Shown: one piece after another, positions 36,160 through 43,756 of the stretch | How the letters are laid out: the number at the start of each line of letters is the position of its first letter | Position numbering within the stretch: the stretch's first letter is position 1 | From: Hahellaceae bacterium | GTDB taxonomy: Bacteria; Pseudomonadota; Gammaproteobacteria; Pseudomonadales; Oleiphilaceae | Direction of reading: 5' to 3' | NCBI GenBank assembly: GCA_024234505.1 | Contig: JACKOD010000001.1 | Coordinates: forward strand, 310,001 to 374,000 | DNA length: 64,000 bases | The notes under the pieces: generated by a model | What the model saw: the letters and a program-made list of their open reading frames with translations, nothing else | Databases searched by the model: none | What the model was told of the DNA's origin: nothing | Position numbers and translations under genes: made by a program

Positions 36160-37566
36160 ATGAATCCTCTATCTTTGAATCTGGCTGCAGCGCCAATCAA
36201 GCCGAATACGCAAACTTTGTCGGTAGGCACGGAGAATATCGCCCGTAAAAAGCCCAATGATAAGGCGGCGGAGCCAGATAAGCCCTCTTCGGCTCGATTT
36301 GATGATGTTATGAAATCGCAATCGGAAAAAATGGCTGCCAAAAAAGCAGATAAGCAGCGGTCTTCGAACGAAGATCAAAAGGCGGCAGATCAAACCAAAC
36401 CGGACAAAGAGGTTTCAACGGCATCTGAAACGCTCGAAGCAAGAGACGATAACCTGGGAAAAGTGGCAAAGACGCCAGAGGCCGAAGCGGCAAAGGATGA
36501 GAATGTCATTGCCGAAAACGGTGAAAAATTGCCGGTGGAGCAGGGGGCGGCCACTCCGTTCGATCTGACCATGCTAATGCCGTTCGATGAGGGTGAAGCG
36601 GCGGGTGCCTCGAATATAGATTTGAGCGAGTTTGATATTGACGGATTTTCTGATGACTCAGACTCCGGTATTGATGCCGATGGTGCGATCCTGTCATTAA
36701 CCGCGGATGGTTTGCCTGTTGAAAATGCGGTCAGTTCCGAGGTGATCGCAGTCAATCTGCCGGTAAATAATTATGCTCCCATGATGGGGCGAATGAAGAA
36801 TGCCGAATCCACTATCAATAATAACGCGAGCACTATTTTTGCTGACGGAGAGTCTGGCGGGCGAAGTATTGGATCGGGTAGTCTCGGGTTGAGTGCCCTC
36901 GGATTGAGTACCTCGATGAGTGAGATGCCCGTGGACGGTTTGTCCGCAGAAGCAGCTGATGCGGACCTCTCTTTCTCGACAGAATTTTCCAAATTGCTGG
37001 GGTCAGATAGTGCTGCCGATTCATTGTCTGGCACGGCAGGGGACGAACGAATGATCACTGGGGGAGGTAATCCGGCACTTCGTATGCCCGAGCTGAATCT
37101 TCGTGGAACACCCGGCCTGCAGGAATATACTACCAGCGTGGATACGCAGGTCGGGGATGCTGAGTGGCAGGGAGAAGTTTCCGAAAAGGTCGTATGGCTG
37201 GTCAGTCGGCAAATTCAGTCTGCCGAAATTCATCTGAATCCGGCAGAACTCGGGCCGATCCAGGTGTCGGTGCATATGCATAATGATCAGGCACAGGTCA
37301 GTTTTACAGCGCATCATCCGCAGGTGCGCGACCTGATTGAACAAAACGTATCCCGGTTACGGGAAATGCTCAATGACAATGGGGTAAATCTTTCTGATGT
37401 GAATGTTTCCGATCAGAATGCTCAAGGTCGGGATTCCGAACGTCAGGCTGAGGCTGCAGGTCAGCGCTGGGGTGGGGAGGCGAATGCCGATGATGCTGAC
37501 CTTGAGATAGTAGAGGCGCAAGTGACGTCCATATCATCTGATCAGCTAATTGATCTTAAGGTGTAG
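36160..37566 (+). CDS. fliK: FliK, flagellar hook-length control protein
   Basis: The 468-residue protein has a long, low-complexity N-terminal part and the conserved Flg_hook C-terminal domain (about 345-425: AEIHLNPAELGPIQVSVHMHNDQAQVSFTA). FliK is exported as a ruler and switches FlhB specificity at the right hook length. The fit is normal for size and place, next to fliL. A second FliK-like gene lies at 59939-61546. Confidence 0.93.
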   Translation: MNPLSLNLAAAPIKPNTQTLSVGTENIARKKPNDKAAEPDKPSSARFDDVMKSQSEKMAAKKADKQRSSNEDQKAADQTKPDKEVSTASETLEARDDNLGKVAKTPEAEAAKDENVIAENGEKLPVEQGAATPFDLTMLMPFDEGEAAGASNIDLSEFDIDGFSDDSDSGIDADGAILSLTADGLPVENAVSSEVIAVNLPVNNYAPMMGRMKNAESTINNNASTIFADGESGGRSIGSGSLGLSALGLSTSMSEMPVDGLSAEAADADLSFSTEFSKLLGSDSAADSLSGTAGDERMITGGGNPALRMPELNLRGTPGLQEYTTSVDTQVGDAEWQGEVSEKVVWLVSRQIQSAEIHLNPAELGPIQVSVHMHNDQAQVSFTAHHPQVRDLIEQNVSRLREMLNDNGVNLSDVNVSDQNAQGRDSERQAEAAGQRWGGEANADDADLEIVEAQVTSISSDQLIDLKV

Positions 37567-37633
37567 GCGTTGTCCTGATCGGTACCGTGACGGGCGTGCG
37601 TGCGTCTCAATGATGCCTAACCTTGTACTATCA

Positions 37634-37696
37634 GCTTTCTGATTAGTACTTCCGGCCTCCCGCACTGTAGTTCCGGCTTTCTGACCTGTACTTCCG
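37634..37696 (+). repeat. Three tandem 21-base repeats
   Basis: The units are 37634-37654, 37655-37675 and 37676-37696, each ending in GTACTTCCG or GTAGTTCCG. Units 1 and 3 differ at 3 of 21 positions; unit 2 is more divergent. A degenerate unit may precede at 37613. Confidence 0.82.
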
Positions 37697-37822
37697 ACTT
37701 CATCAATAGAGGTAAACGGAAGTACATTCATTTCATTTTCGACTATCCTTCCTACGTTATTCATTTATAGACTAAAATTGTGTAATAGAAACAGAATGAA
37801 GTCTGTTTGTTCCTCAAATAGT

Positions 37823-37838
37823 TGGCCTGCGAATTGCT
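37823..37838 (+). promoter_or_regulatory. Sigma-54 promoter of the fliL operon
   Basis: TGGCCTGCGAATTGCT has the GG-N10-GC spacing with TTGC, 117 bases before fliL. This fits FleQ/RpoN control of fliL in Pseudomonas. Confidence 0.87.
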
Positions 37839-37954
37839 CGTTTAACATTTAGTGAAGCAGTTGTTATTTATTTGACGTTGTTTTCAGGCCGCATTCTGAA
37901 TCCCGGTTGTGATTTTGAATAATTACAGTCACCTCAACCTTCTCAGGAATTCGC

Positions 37955-38470
37955 ATGGCAGACGCAAAAGACAAAAAGCAGGAGGCGGCCGCAGAGGCTC
38001 CCAAATCAAATAAAAAACTGATCATTATTATCGCTATTGCGGTGATCATTGCGATAGCCGCCTCTGTTGGGGCAACGCTGTTTTTCCTGGGGTCGGATAG
38101 CAATGCTGAAAATGCAGGCACAGCACCTGCGGCACCTGCCGAGCCGGTTAAAAAGCCAGCATTATACGCAGATCTCAAACCCCAGTTTGTGGTGACTTTT
38201 GATGTGGGTGGAAAGCAACGTTATATGCAGGTCTACGTGACGGCCATGGGGCGTGACAAAGCCGCTCTCGATGGATTGGAGTTGCATATGCCGGTGATCC
38301 GGAATCAGTTGATTCGTCTTTTCAGTTCTCAGGATTTTGTGCAGTTGCAGAGTAATGAAGGCAAAGAAAATCTGCGAGCCGAATGTTTAAAAGCGGTAAA
38401 CAGCGTTGTGCATAAAGAAACCGGATCAGAAATTGAGGAAATATTGTTTACTAATTTTGTAATGCAATAG
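37955..38470 (+). CDS. fliL: FliL, basal-body-associated stator protein
   Basis: The 171-residue protein has a Lys/Ala-rich cytoplasmic start, one membrane helix (about 24-48) and a periplasmic FliL domain (about 65-171) ending in the conserved EEILFTNFVMQ. It rings the stator units. It starts the fliLMNOPQR-flhB operon. Confidence 0.95.
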   Translation: MADAKDKKQEAAAEAPKSNKKLIIIIAIAVIIAIAASVGATLFFLGSDSNAENAGTAPAAPAEPVKKPALYADLKPQFVVTFDVGGKQRYMQVYVTAMGRDKAALDGLELHMPVIRNQLIRLFSSQDFVQLQSNEGKENLRAECLKAVNSVVHKETGSEIEEILFTNFVMQ

Positions 38471-38527
38471 CACGTCAATCCTGTATTGAATCGTGCTTTT
38501 TATCAGTCTTTTTAGACAGGTGTAAAG

Positions 38528-39553
38528 GTGCAGGACTTACTTTCACAAGACGAAATTGATGCCCTTCTTCATGGCGTGGATGAAGGCGATATCGACACCG
38601 AAGAGGATGTCGATGCGTCGGGGGTGCGAAATTACGATCTGGCCAGTCAGGATCGTATAGTTCGTGGGCGAATGCCTACCCTGGAAATGATTAACGAACG
38701 CTTTGCACGTTATACCCGGATTAGTCTGTTCAACTTGTTGCGTCGGAACGCGGATGTCGCCACCGGTGGCGTTCAGATATTAAAGTTTGGCGAATACATT
38801 CATACCCTGTATGTACCCACCAGTTTGAATCTGGTGAAGATTCGTCCCCTCAGAGGGACGGCGCTGTTCATACTGGATGCCAAACTGGTGTTCAAGCTCG
38901 TAGACAACTTCTTTGGTGGCGATGGCCGACATGCGAAAATTGAAGGTCGAGAGTTTACGCCTACTGAAATTCGCGTTGTTCAGATGGTACTAGAGCAAGT
39001 GTTTGTAGACATGAAAGAGGCATGGAATGCGGTAATGAAAGTTGACTTCGAGTATGTCAACTCTGAAGTTAATCCGGCGATGGCTAATGTGGTGAGTCCG
39101 AGTGAAGTGGTCGTGGTCAGTACCTTTCATGTAGAGCTGGACGGCGGAGGTGGCGACTTACACCTTGCCATACCTTATTCTATGATCGAGCCAATTCGTG
39201 AAGTGCTGGATGCCGGCGTGCAAAGTGATGTGGATGATGTGGATGAACGCTGGATCAAAGCGTTGCAGCACGACATTATGAGCGCCAAAGTGCCAGTCAA
39301 CGCGACCGTCCTTAAACGGGAAATTTCACTAAGGGAAGTTTCCCGTTTTAAGGCCGGAGATATTATTCCGGTGGATTTACCGGAAACTGTAGTGATGATG
39401 GCAAATCGCATTCCCCTGTTTGAGACTCGATTGGGGAGTTTGCACAATAACCTGGCATTGAAAATTGTAAAACGTATCGAACGAGTAGGGGTTTTGCCGG
39501 GTAAGGCAGAATCGATGCAGCTTTTGAGTAGCGGTGCAGAAAAAACCGAATAG
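38528..39553 (+). CDS. fliM: FliM, flagellar switch protein
   Basis: The 341-residue C-ring protein has the N-terminal CheY-P-binding peptide LLSQDEIDALLHG (residues 4-16), the CheC-like middle domain (about 45-235) and the C-terminal FliN-like domain (about 260-330). It starts with GTG (38528). The N-terminal peptide resembles the repeated motif in the CheA at 50522. Confidence 0.97.
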   Translation: MQDLLSQDEIDALLHGVDEGDIDTEEDVDASGVRNYDLASQDRIVRGRMPTLEMINERFARYTRISLFNLLRRNADVATGGVQILKFGEYIHTLYVPTSLNLVKIRPLRGTALFILDAKLVFKLVDNFFGGDGRHAKIEGREFTPTEIRVVQMVLEQVFVDMKEAWNAVMKVDFEYVNSEVNPAMANVVSPSEVVVVSTFHVELDGGGGDLHLAIPYSMIEPIREVLDAGVQSDVDDVDERWIKALQHDIMSAKVPVNATVLKREISLREVSRFKAGDIIPVDLPETVVMMANRIPLFETRLGSLHNNLALKIVKRIERVGVLPGKAESMQLLSSGAEKTE

Positions 39554-39594
39554 ATTTAACCAGCGCCTTGTGAATCAGGGCAGGAAGTAGTGTG

Positions 39595-40068
39595 ATGACA
39601 GAAGACGAAAAGCTTGCGGCAGAATGGGAAGCCGCCATGACCGAATCAGGCAGTGAAAATGATGTGGAAGATGAATGGGCTGCCGCCATGGCCGAAGCCG
39701 AAGCGGCGGGCGACGGTGCCGCAGGTGGTGCCGGTAGTGCGGCGAGTCCGGTAACGACGGCACCGCTGGAAGATTTTTCCGCGTCAGCGGGTGGGGCAAA
39801 AGCAATTAGTCCCGATCTGGATGTGATTCTGGATATACCTGTGACCATTTCGATGGAAGTAGGAAATACCCAGATTCCAATTCGCAATTTGTTGCAATTG
39901 AACCAGGGCTCGGTCATCGAACTTGACCGTCTGGCAGGTGAACCTCTGGACGTACTGGTGAATGGCACTTTGATTGCTCATGGTGAGGTGGTTATGGTCA
40001 ATGAAAAGTTTGGCATTCGACTCACCGACGTCGTTAGCCCTACCGAGCGTATCAAACGGTTGCGTTAA
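39595..40068 (+). CDS. fliN: FliN, flagellar switch protein
   Basis: The 157-residue protein has the C-terminal SpoA domain (about 80-155: LDVILDIPVTISMEVGNTQIPIRNLLQLNQGSVIELDRLAGEPLDV...). Its N-terminal 60 residues are acidic and Ala/Gly-rich and repeat an EW(E/A)AAM block at residues 10-15 and 27-32. ATG 39595 follows GGAAG by 7 bases; the GTG three bases earlier is less likely. Confidence 0.95.
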   Translation: MTEDEKLAAEWEAAMTESGSENDVEDEWAAAMAEAEAAGDGAAGGAGSAASPVTTAPLEDFSASAGGAKAISPDLDVILDIPVTISMEVGNTQIPIRNLLQLNQGSVIELDRLAGEPLDVLVNGTLIAHGEVVMVNEKFGIRLTDVVSPTERIKRLR

Positions 40069-40577
40069 TGCGAAAATTTATTGGCCTGATTTCACTTACG
40101 GCATGCTTCCGCCAGACGAACGTTCTGATTCGATGGATTGTTCTGATTAGATGGTTTGTTCCTGCGAGCCTGTTTTTTACCTCTGTGAGCCATGCGGCAT
40201 TGGCCACTCCCACCGAAACGGAGTCTGTTAAAACCGTCAGCGCGGTCGGGCTGGGTGGGGCGTGGCTTTCAACGTTAGTGGCCCTGCTCGTCGTTATTGC
40301 GCTGATACTGGCTTGCGCATGGGCCGTGAAACGGCTCGGCGCTTTGCAGGGAGCACAGGCCGGAGTACTCAAGGTGATAGCCGTGATGCCGGTAGGAACG
40401 CGTGAAAAAATCGCGTTGGTGCAAGTGGGAGAGCAGCAAGTGCTAGTGGGGATTACGCCTCATCAGATCAATCTGCTTCAGTCGTTTGAGCATCCGATCG
40501 TTCAGCGTAGCGAGCCGCCTGTCAGCGAGTTTGCGGCCAAGCTACAGTCTTTGTTGGTAAAAAAAACGGATGCCTGA
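40068..40577 (+). CDS. fliO: FliO, export apparatus assembly protein
   Basis: The 169-residue protein has an N-terminal hydrophobic signal-like stretch (about 15-45), a membrane helix (about 62-86) and the cytoplasmic FliO domain (GTREKIALVQVGEQQVLVGITPHQINLL). FliO helps assemble the FliP ring. Its ATG overlaps the fliN stop by one base and its end overlaps fliP by 8 bases. Confidence 0.93.
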   Translation: MRKFIGLISLTACFRQTNVLIRWIVLIRWFVPASLFFTSVSHAALATPTETESVKTVSAVGLGGAWLSTLVALLVVIALILACAWAVKRLGALQGAQAGVLKVIAVMPVGTREKIALVQVGEQQVLVGITPHQINLLQSFEHPIVQRSEPPVSEFAAKLQSLLVKKTDA

Positions 40578-41382
40578 TTCCATGTCTTTTTTTAAGTCTA
40601 TTAGAAAGCTGATTCCGGGATCCCTGTGGCATCGGGCTATCCCCGGACTGACCGTGATGATGGGCCTGATACTGGGTTTGGCGCATGGTCATGTTCACGC
40701 AGAAGTCACCGGTATGCCGGCCGTCACACTGGTGACTAATCCTGATGGGTCACAGCAATATACCGTGACCATTCAAGTGTTGGCGCTGATGACCGCGCTA
40801 ACCTTTATACCCGCGTTTCTGATGATGATGACATCCTTTACGCGAATCATCATTGTATTTTCCATCCTGCGACAAGCACTGGGTTTGCAGCAAGCGCCCT
40901 CGAATCAGATTTTGATCGGCTTATCTCTGTTTTTAACCATTTTCATCATGACGCCGGTATTTGAAAAGATAAATGATCAGGCGATTCAGCCCTATCTCAA
41001 GGAGCAACTGGCACCGCTACAGGCCGTGGAAAAGGCGAGTGAACCCTTGCGTGAGTTTATGCTGGGCCAAACCCGGGAAGATGATCTCGCGCTTTTTGTC
41101 AGACTGTCGGGTCGAACCTTTCAAAGTGTAGACACCGTCTCTTTTTGGGTTCTCATGCCGGCATTTGTTACCAGTGAGCTAAAAACGGCCTTTCAAATCG
41201 GGTTTATCATTTTCATTCCCTTTCTGATCATCGATATGGTGGTTGCCAGCGTTTTAATGGCCATGGGGATGATGATGCTCTCTCCCATTATCATTTCGCT
41301 ACCTTTCAAAATCATGCTGTTTGTACTGGTCGATGGTTGGGCCCTGATCATCGGTACCCTGGCCGCCAGTTTCGGTATCTGA
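40570..41382 (+). CDS. fliP: FliP, export gate protein
   Basis: The 270-residue membrane protein has a cleavable-type signal region (about 20-44), and four main helices with the signatures MMTSFTRIIIVFSILRQALG and IPFLIIDMVVASVLMAMGMMML. It forms the FliPQR gate with the next two products. The ATG at 40570 overlaps fliO; one at 40582 is also possible. Confidence 0.96.
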   Translation: MPDSMSFFKSIRKLIPGSLWHRAIPGLTVMMGLILGLAHGHVHAEVTGMPAVTLVTNPDGSQQYTVTIQVLALMTALTFIPAFLMMMTSFTRIIIVFSILRQALGLQQAPSNQILIGLSLFLTIFIMTPVFEKINDQAIQPYLKEQLAPLQAVEKASEPLREFMLGQTREDDLALFVRLSGRTFQSVDTVSFWVLMPAFVTSELKTAFQIGFIIFIPFLIIDMVVASVLMAMGMMMLSPIIISLPFKIMLFVLVDGWALIIGTLAASFGI

Positions 41383-41398
41383 AAAAGAGGCAAATACG

Positions 41399-41668
41399 AT
41401 GACACCCGAAGTAGCGATGGATATTCTCAGAGAGGCGCTGTGGCTTATCGTACTGCTTTCGACGGCGATTCTGGTGCCGAGTCTGATAGTCGGTCTGGTG
41501 GTGAGTACCTTTCAGGCAGCCACGCAGATAAACGAACAAACGTTAAGTTTTTTGCCACGCTTGATCATTACGCTTATGGTGATCATTATCGCTGGCCCCT
41601 GGATCAATCAGCAGCTCATGGAATTCACTGAATCGCTGATTAAGCAAATTCCCATGCTCATCGGATAG
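41399..41668 (+). CDS. fliQ: FliQ, export gate protein
   Basis: The 89-residue protein has two membrane helices and the family pattern LVPSLIVGLVVSTFQAATQINEQTLSFLPR. It has a good site (AAGAGG) 9 bases before ATG. It sits between fliP and fliR as usual. Confidence 0.96.
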   Translation: MTPEVAMDILREALWLIVLLSTAILVPSLIVGLVVSTFQAATQINEQTLSFLPRLIITLMVIIIAGPWINQQLMEFTESLIKQIPMLIG

Positions 41669-41676
41669 GTGCAGTC

Positions 41677-42474
41677 ATGGAAATGCTGCAGTTAAACGAA
41701 GCCCAGTTAGGTGCATGGGTCGGGGGGCTGCTATGGCCCTTGTTTCGTATTGCCAGCTTCCTGATGATCGCCCCCATTTTTGGAACCCAGCTGGTTCCTA
41801 CCCGCGTCAGGCTGGCGATGGCCTTCGGGCTGGCGGTTCTGATTGCCCCACTGCTTGGGCCGATGCCTGAAGTCGAATCCCTCTCACTGAATGCGCTGGT
41901 GATTACCCTGCAGCAAGTGCTCATTGGTAGCTCGCTGGGATTTATGGTCATGATGCTCATGCAGCTTTTCGTCGTGAGTGGACAAATGATCGCGATGCAG
42001 ATGGGGTTGGGGTTTGCCTCGATGATGGATCCTGCCAATGGCGTTTCTGTTCCGGTGGTTTCGCAGTTTTTTTTAGTCGGGACGACCTTGTTGTTTCTCG
42101 CCATGAATGGTCATCTGGTGATGCTGGAGGTATTGGTCGAGAGCTTTTATGCCTGGCCGGTCAGCGCGTCTGTGTTTAACGATGGTGGTTTTTCCGCGAG
42201 TATCCTGTGGGACATGGTGCATCACATCTCCTGGCTGTTTGCTGCGGCGATGCTGATTGCCCTGCCTGTTGTAACGGCGGTGCTAATCGTCAATATTGCC
42301 TTCGGTGTGATGACGCGTGCCGCGCCGCAAATGAATATTTTTTCTCTGGGTTTTCCTGTCGGCCTGATTTTTGGGTTGTTTATTATTTGGGCGAGTGCAC
42401 AGGAGTTACTTCCTCAGTTTCTATCGTTGTCAGAAGAAACCTTTGTGTTTCTTCGTGAACTGGAAGGGCGTTAG
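41677..42474 (+). CDS. fliR: FliR, export gate protein
   Basis: The 265-residue membrane protein has about six helices and the FliR signatures TRVRLAMAFGLA, MQMGLGFASMMDPANG and TRAAPQMNIFSLGFPVGL. It completes the FliPQR gate. flhB starts 2 bases after the stop. Confidence 0.96.
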   Translation: MEMLQLNEAQLGAWVGGLLWPLFRIASFLMIAPIFGTQLVPTRVRLAMAFGLAVLIAPLLGPMPEVESLSLNALVITLQQVLIGSSLGFMVMMLMQLFVVSGQMIAMQMGLGFASMMDPANGVSVPVVSQFFLVGTTLLFLAMNGHLVMLEVLVESFYAWPVSASVFNDGGFSASILWDMVHHISWLFAAAMLIALPVVTAVLIVNIAFGVMTRAAPQMNIFSLGFPVGLIFGLFIIWASAQELLPQFLSLSEETFVFLRELEGR

Positions 42475-42476
42475 CC

Positions 42477-43613
42477 ATGTCCGAAGAAGACGATAGCAGT
42501 CAGGAAAAAACCGAAGACGCGACCCCCCGAAGGCTTGAGAAAGCCCGTGAAGAGGGGCAAATTCCCCGCTCCCGCGAGCTTAACACGATGGCGGTATTGA
42601 TGGCGGGAGCAACCAGTCTATTGCTGTTCGGGCAACAGTTGGCCACGACGCTGGAGGGCATCATGCGGCACAGTTTTTCGCTGCCGCGTGATGCGATTTT
42701 TGATCTGCGCCAAATGGCCATTTTTTTGCTCCAGAGCGGACAAGAAGCTGCGTGGGCGCTACTGCCATTTTTTGGCATGATGGTGCTGGCGGCACTGGTA
42801 GGCCCTGCGATTCTGGGGGGGTGGTTGTTTTCGGGCAAGGCGCTTGCGCCTAAATTTAATCGTTTAAATCCGCTGGAAGGCATCAAACGCATGTTTTCTG
42901 CCAAATCTCTGGTTGAGTTGGCCAAAGCGGTTGCCAAGGTCGCACTGGTGTTAGGGGTGTCCATCTGGCTGATTAAGCGAAATCTTGGTGAAATGTTTTC
43001 CATTAGTCGGGAAGCCGCCGTGCCCGCCATGGCGCATGTAACCGACATATTATCCTGGAGCTTTCTGACGCTGGCATGCACGATGATATTGATTGCCGCG
43101 GTCGATGTGCCCTATCAGCTCTATGAGCACAACAAAAAGCTAAAAATGACCAAACAGCAAATCAAGGATGAATATAAGGACTCCGAAGGTAAACCCGAAG
43201 TTAAAGGCCGTATTCGTCAGTTACAGCGTGAGATGGCCCAGCGCCGGATGATGGCGGACGTTCCCCAGGCCGACGTGGTCATCACAAACCCCACACACTA
43301 TTCGGTTGCGCTTAAATACGATGCAAAAACCATGGATGCGCCGGTGGTGTTAGCCAAAGGCGGGGATGAAATTGCCATGAAGATTCGTGAAATTGCACGT
43401 GAGCACAAGGTCGAGATTATTAGTGCGCCCCCCCTTGCGAGATCGATTTATCACCATACAAAAATCGGCGAGGAAATTCCGAGTGGACTCTATGTGGCAG
43501 TCGCGCAGATACTCGCTTACGTGTTTCAATTACGACAATATCGTCGTGGCCGCAACCCGAAACCACGCATGCCTGATCTGCCTATACCCAATGATCTAAA
43601 AAAGGACGAGTAA
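42477..43613 (+). CDS. flhB: FlhB, export specificity switch protein
   Basis: The 378-residue protein has the N-terminal membrane domain with about four helices and a cytoplasmic domain with the autocleavage site NPTH (Asn271-His274). Cleavage and FliK interaction switch export from rod/hook to filament substrates. A small protein with only the C-terminal part of this fold is encoded at 59661-59942. Confidence 0.97.
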   Translation: MSEEDDSSQEKTEDATPRRLEKAREEGQIPRSRELNTMAVLMAGATSLLLFGQQLATTLEGIMRHSFSLPRDAIFDLRQMAIFLLQSGQEAAWALLPFFGMMVLAALVGPAILGGWLFSGKALAPKFNRLNPLEGIKRMFSAKSLVELAKAVAKVALVLGVSIWLIKRNLGEMFSISREAAVPAMAHVTDILSWSFLTLACTMILIAAVDVPYQLYEHNKKLKMTKQQIKDEYKDSEGKPEVKGRIRQLQREMAQRRMMADVPQADVVITNPTHYSVALKYDAKTMDAPVVLAKGGDEIAMKIREIAREHKVEIISAPPLARSIYHHTKIGEEIPSGLYVAVAQILAYVFQLRQYRRGRNPKPRMPDLPIPNDLKKDE

Positions 43614-43664
43614 ACGCGAGTTCTGTTCAGGATCGCTTGCCTCCATTCATTCTCTGGTGTTATT

Positions 43665-43680
43665 TGGTATGAATTTTGCC
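43665..43680 (+). promoter_or_regulatory. Sigma-54 promoter of flhA
   Basis: TGGTATGAATTTTGCC has GG-N10-GC spacing and a TTGC -12 box, 77 bases before flhA. flhA is a sigma-54/FleQ target in Pseudomonas. Confidence 0.8.
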
Positions 43681-43756
43681 GTAATACCTGTATATCGATC
43701 ACATTAAGTAATATCGTCAAATTCATGACGACAAACAACCCGACTTCCAGGTGACT

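Larger units (their letters stand above)
37567..37954. other. Intergenic region fliK-fliL
   Basis: This 388-base gap carries a 21-base tandem repeat array (37634-37696), a 9-bp inverted repeat (GTACTTCCG at 37688-37696 and CGGAAGTAC at 37717-37725) and the fliL sigma-54 promoter. No convincing gene is present. Confidence 0.75.

Noticed and set aside
37546..37764. 72-codon minus-strand frame over the 21-base repeats
   Set aside because: It runs into fliK antisense and has no well-placed ribosome binding site; the 7-residue period follows directly from the DNA repeat.
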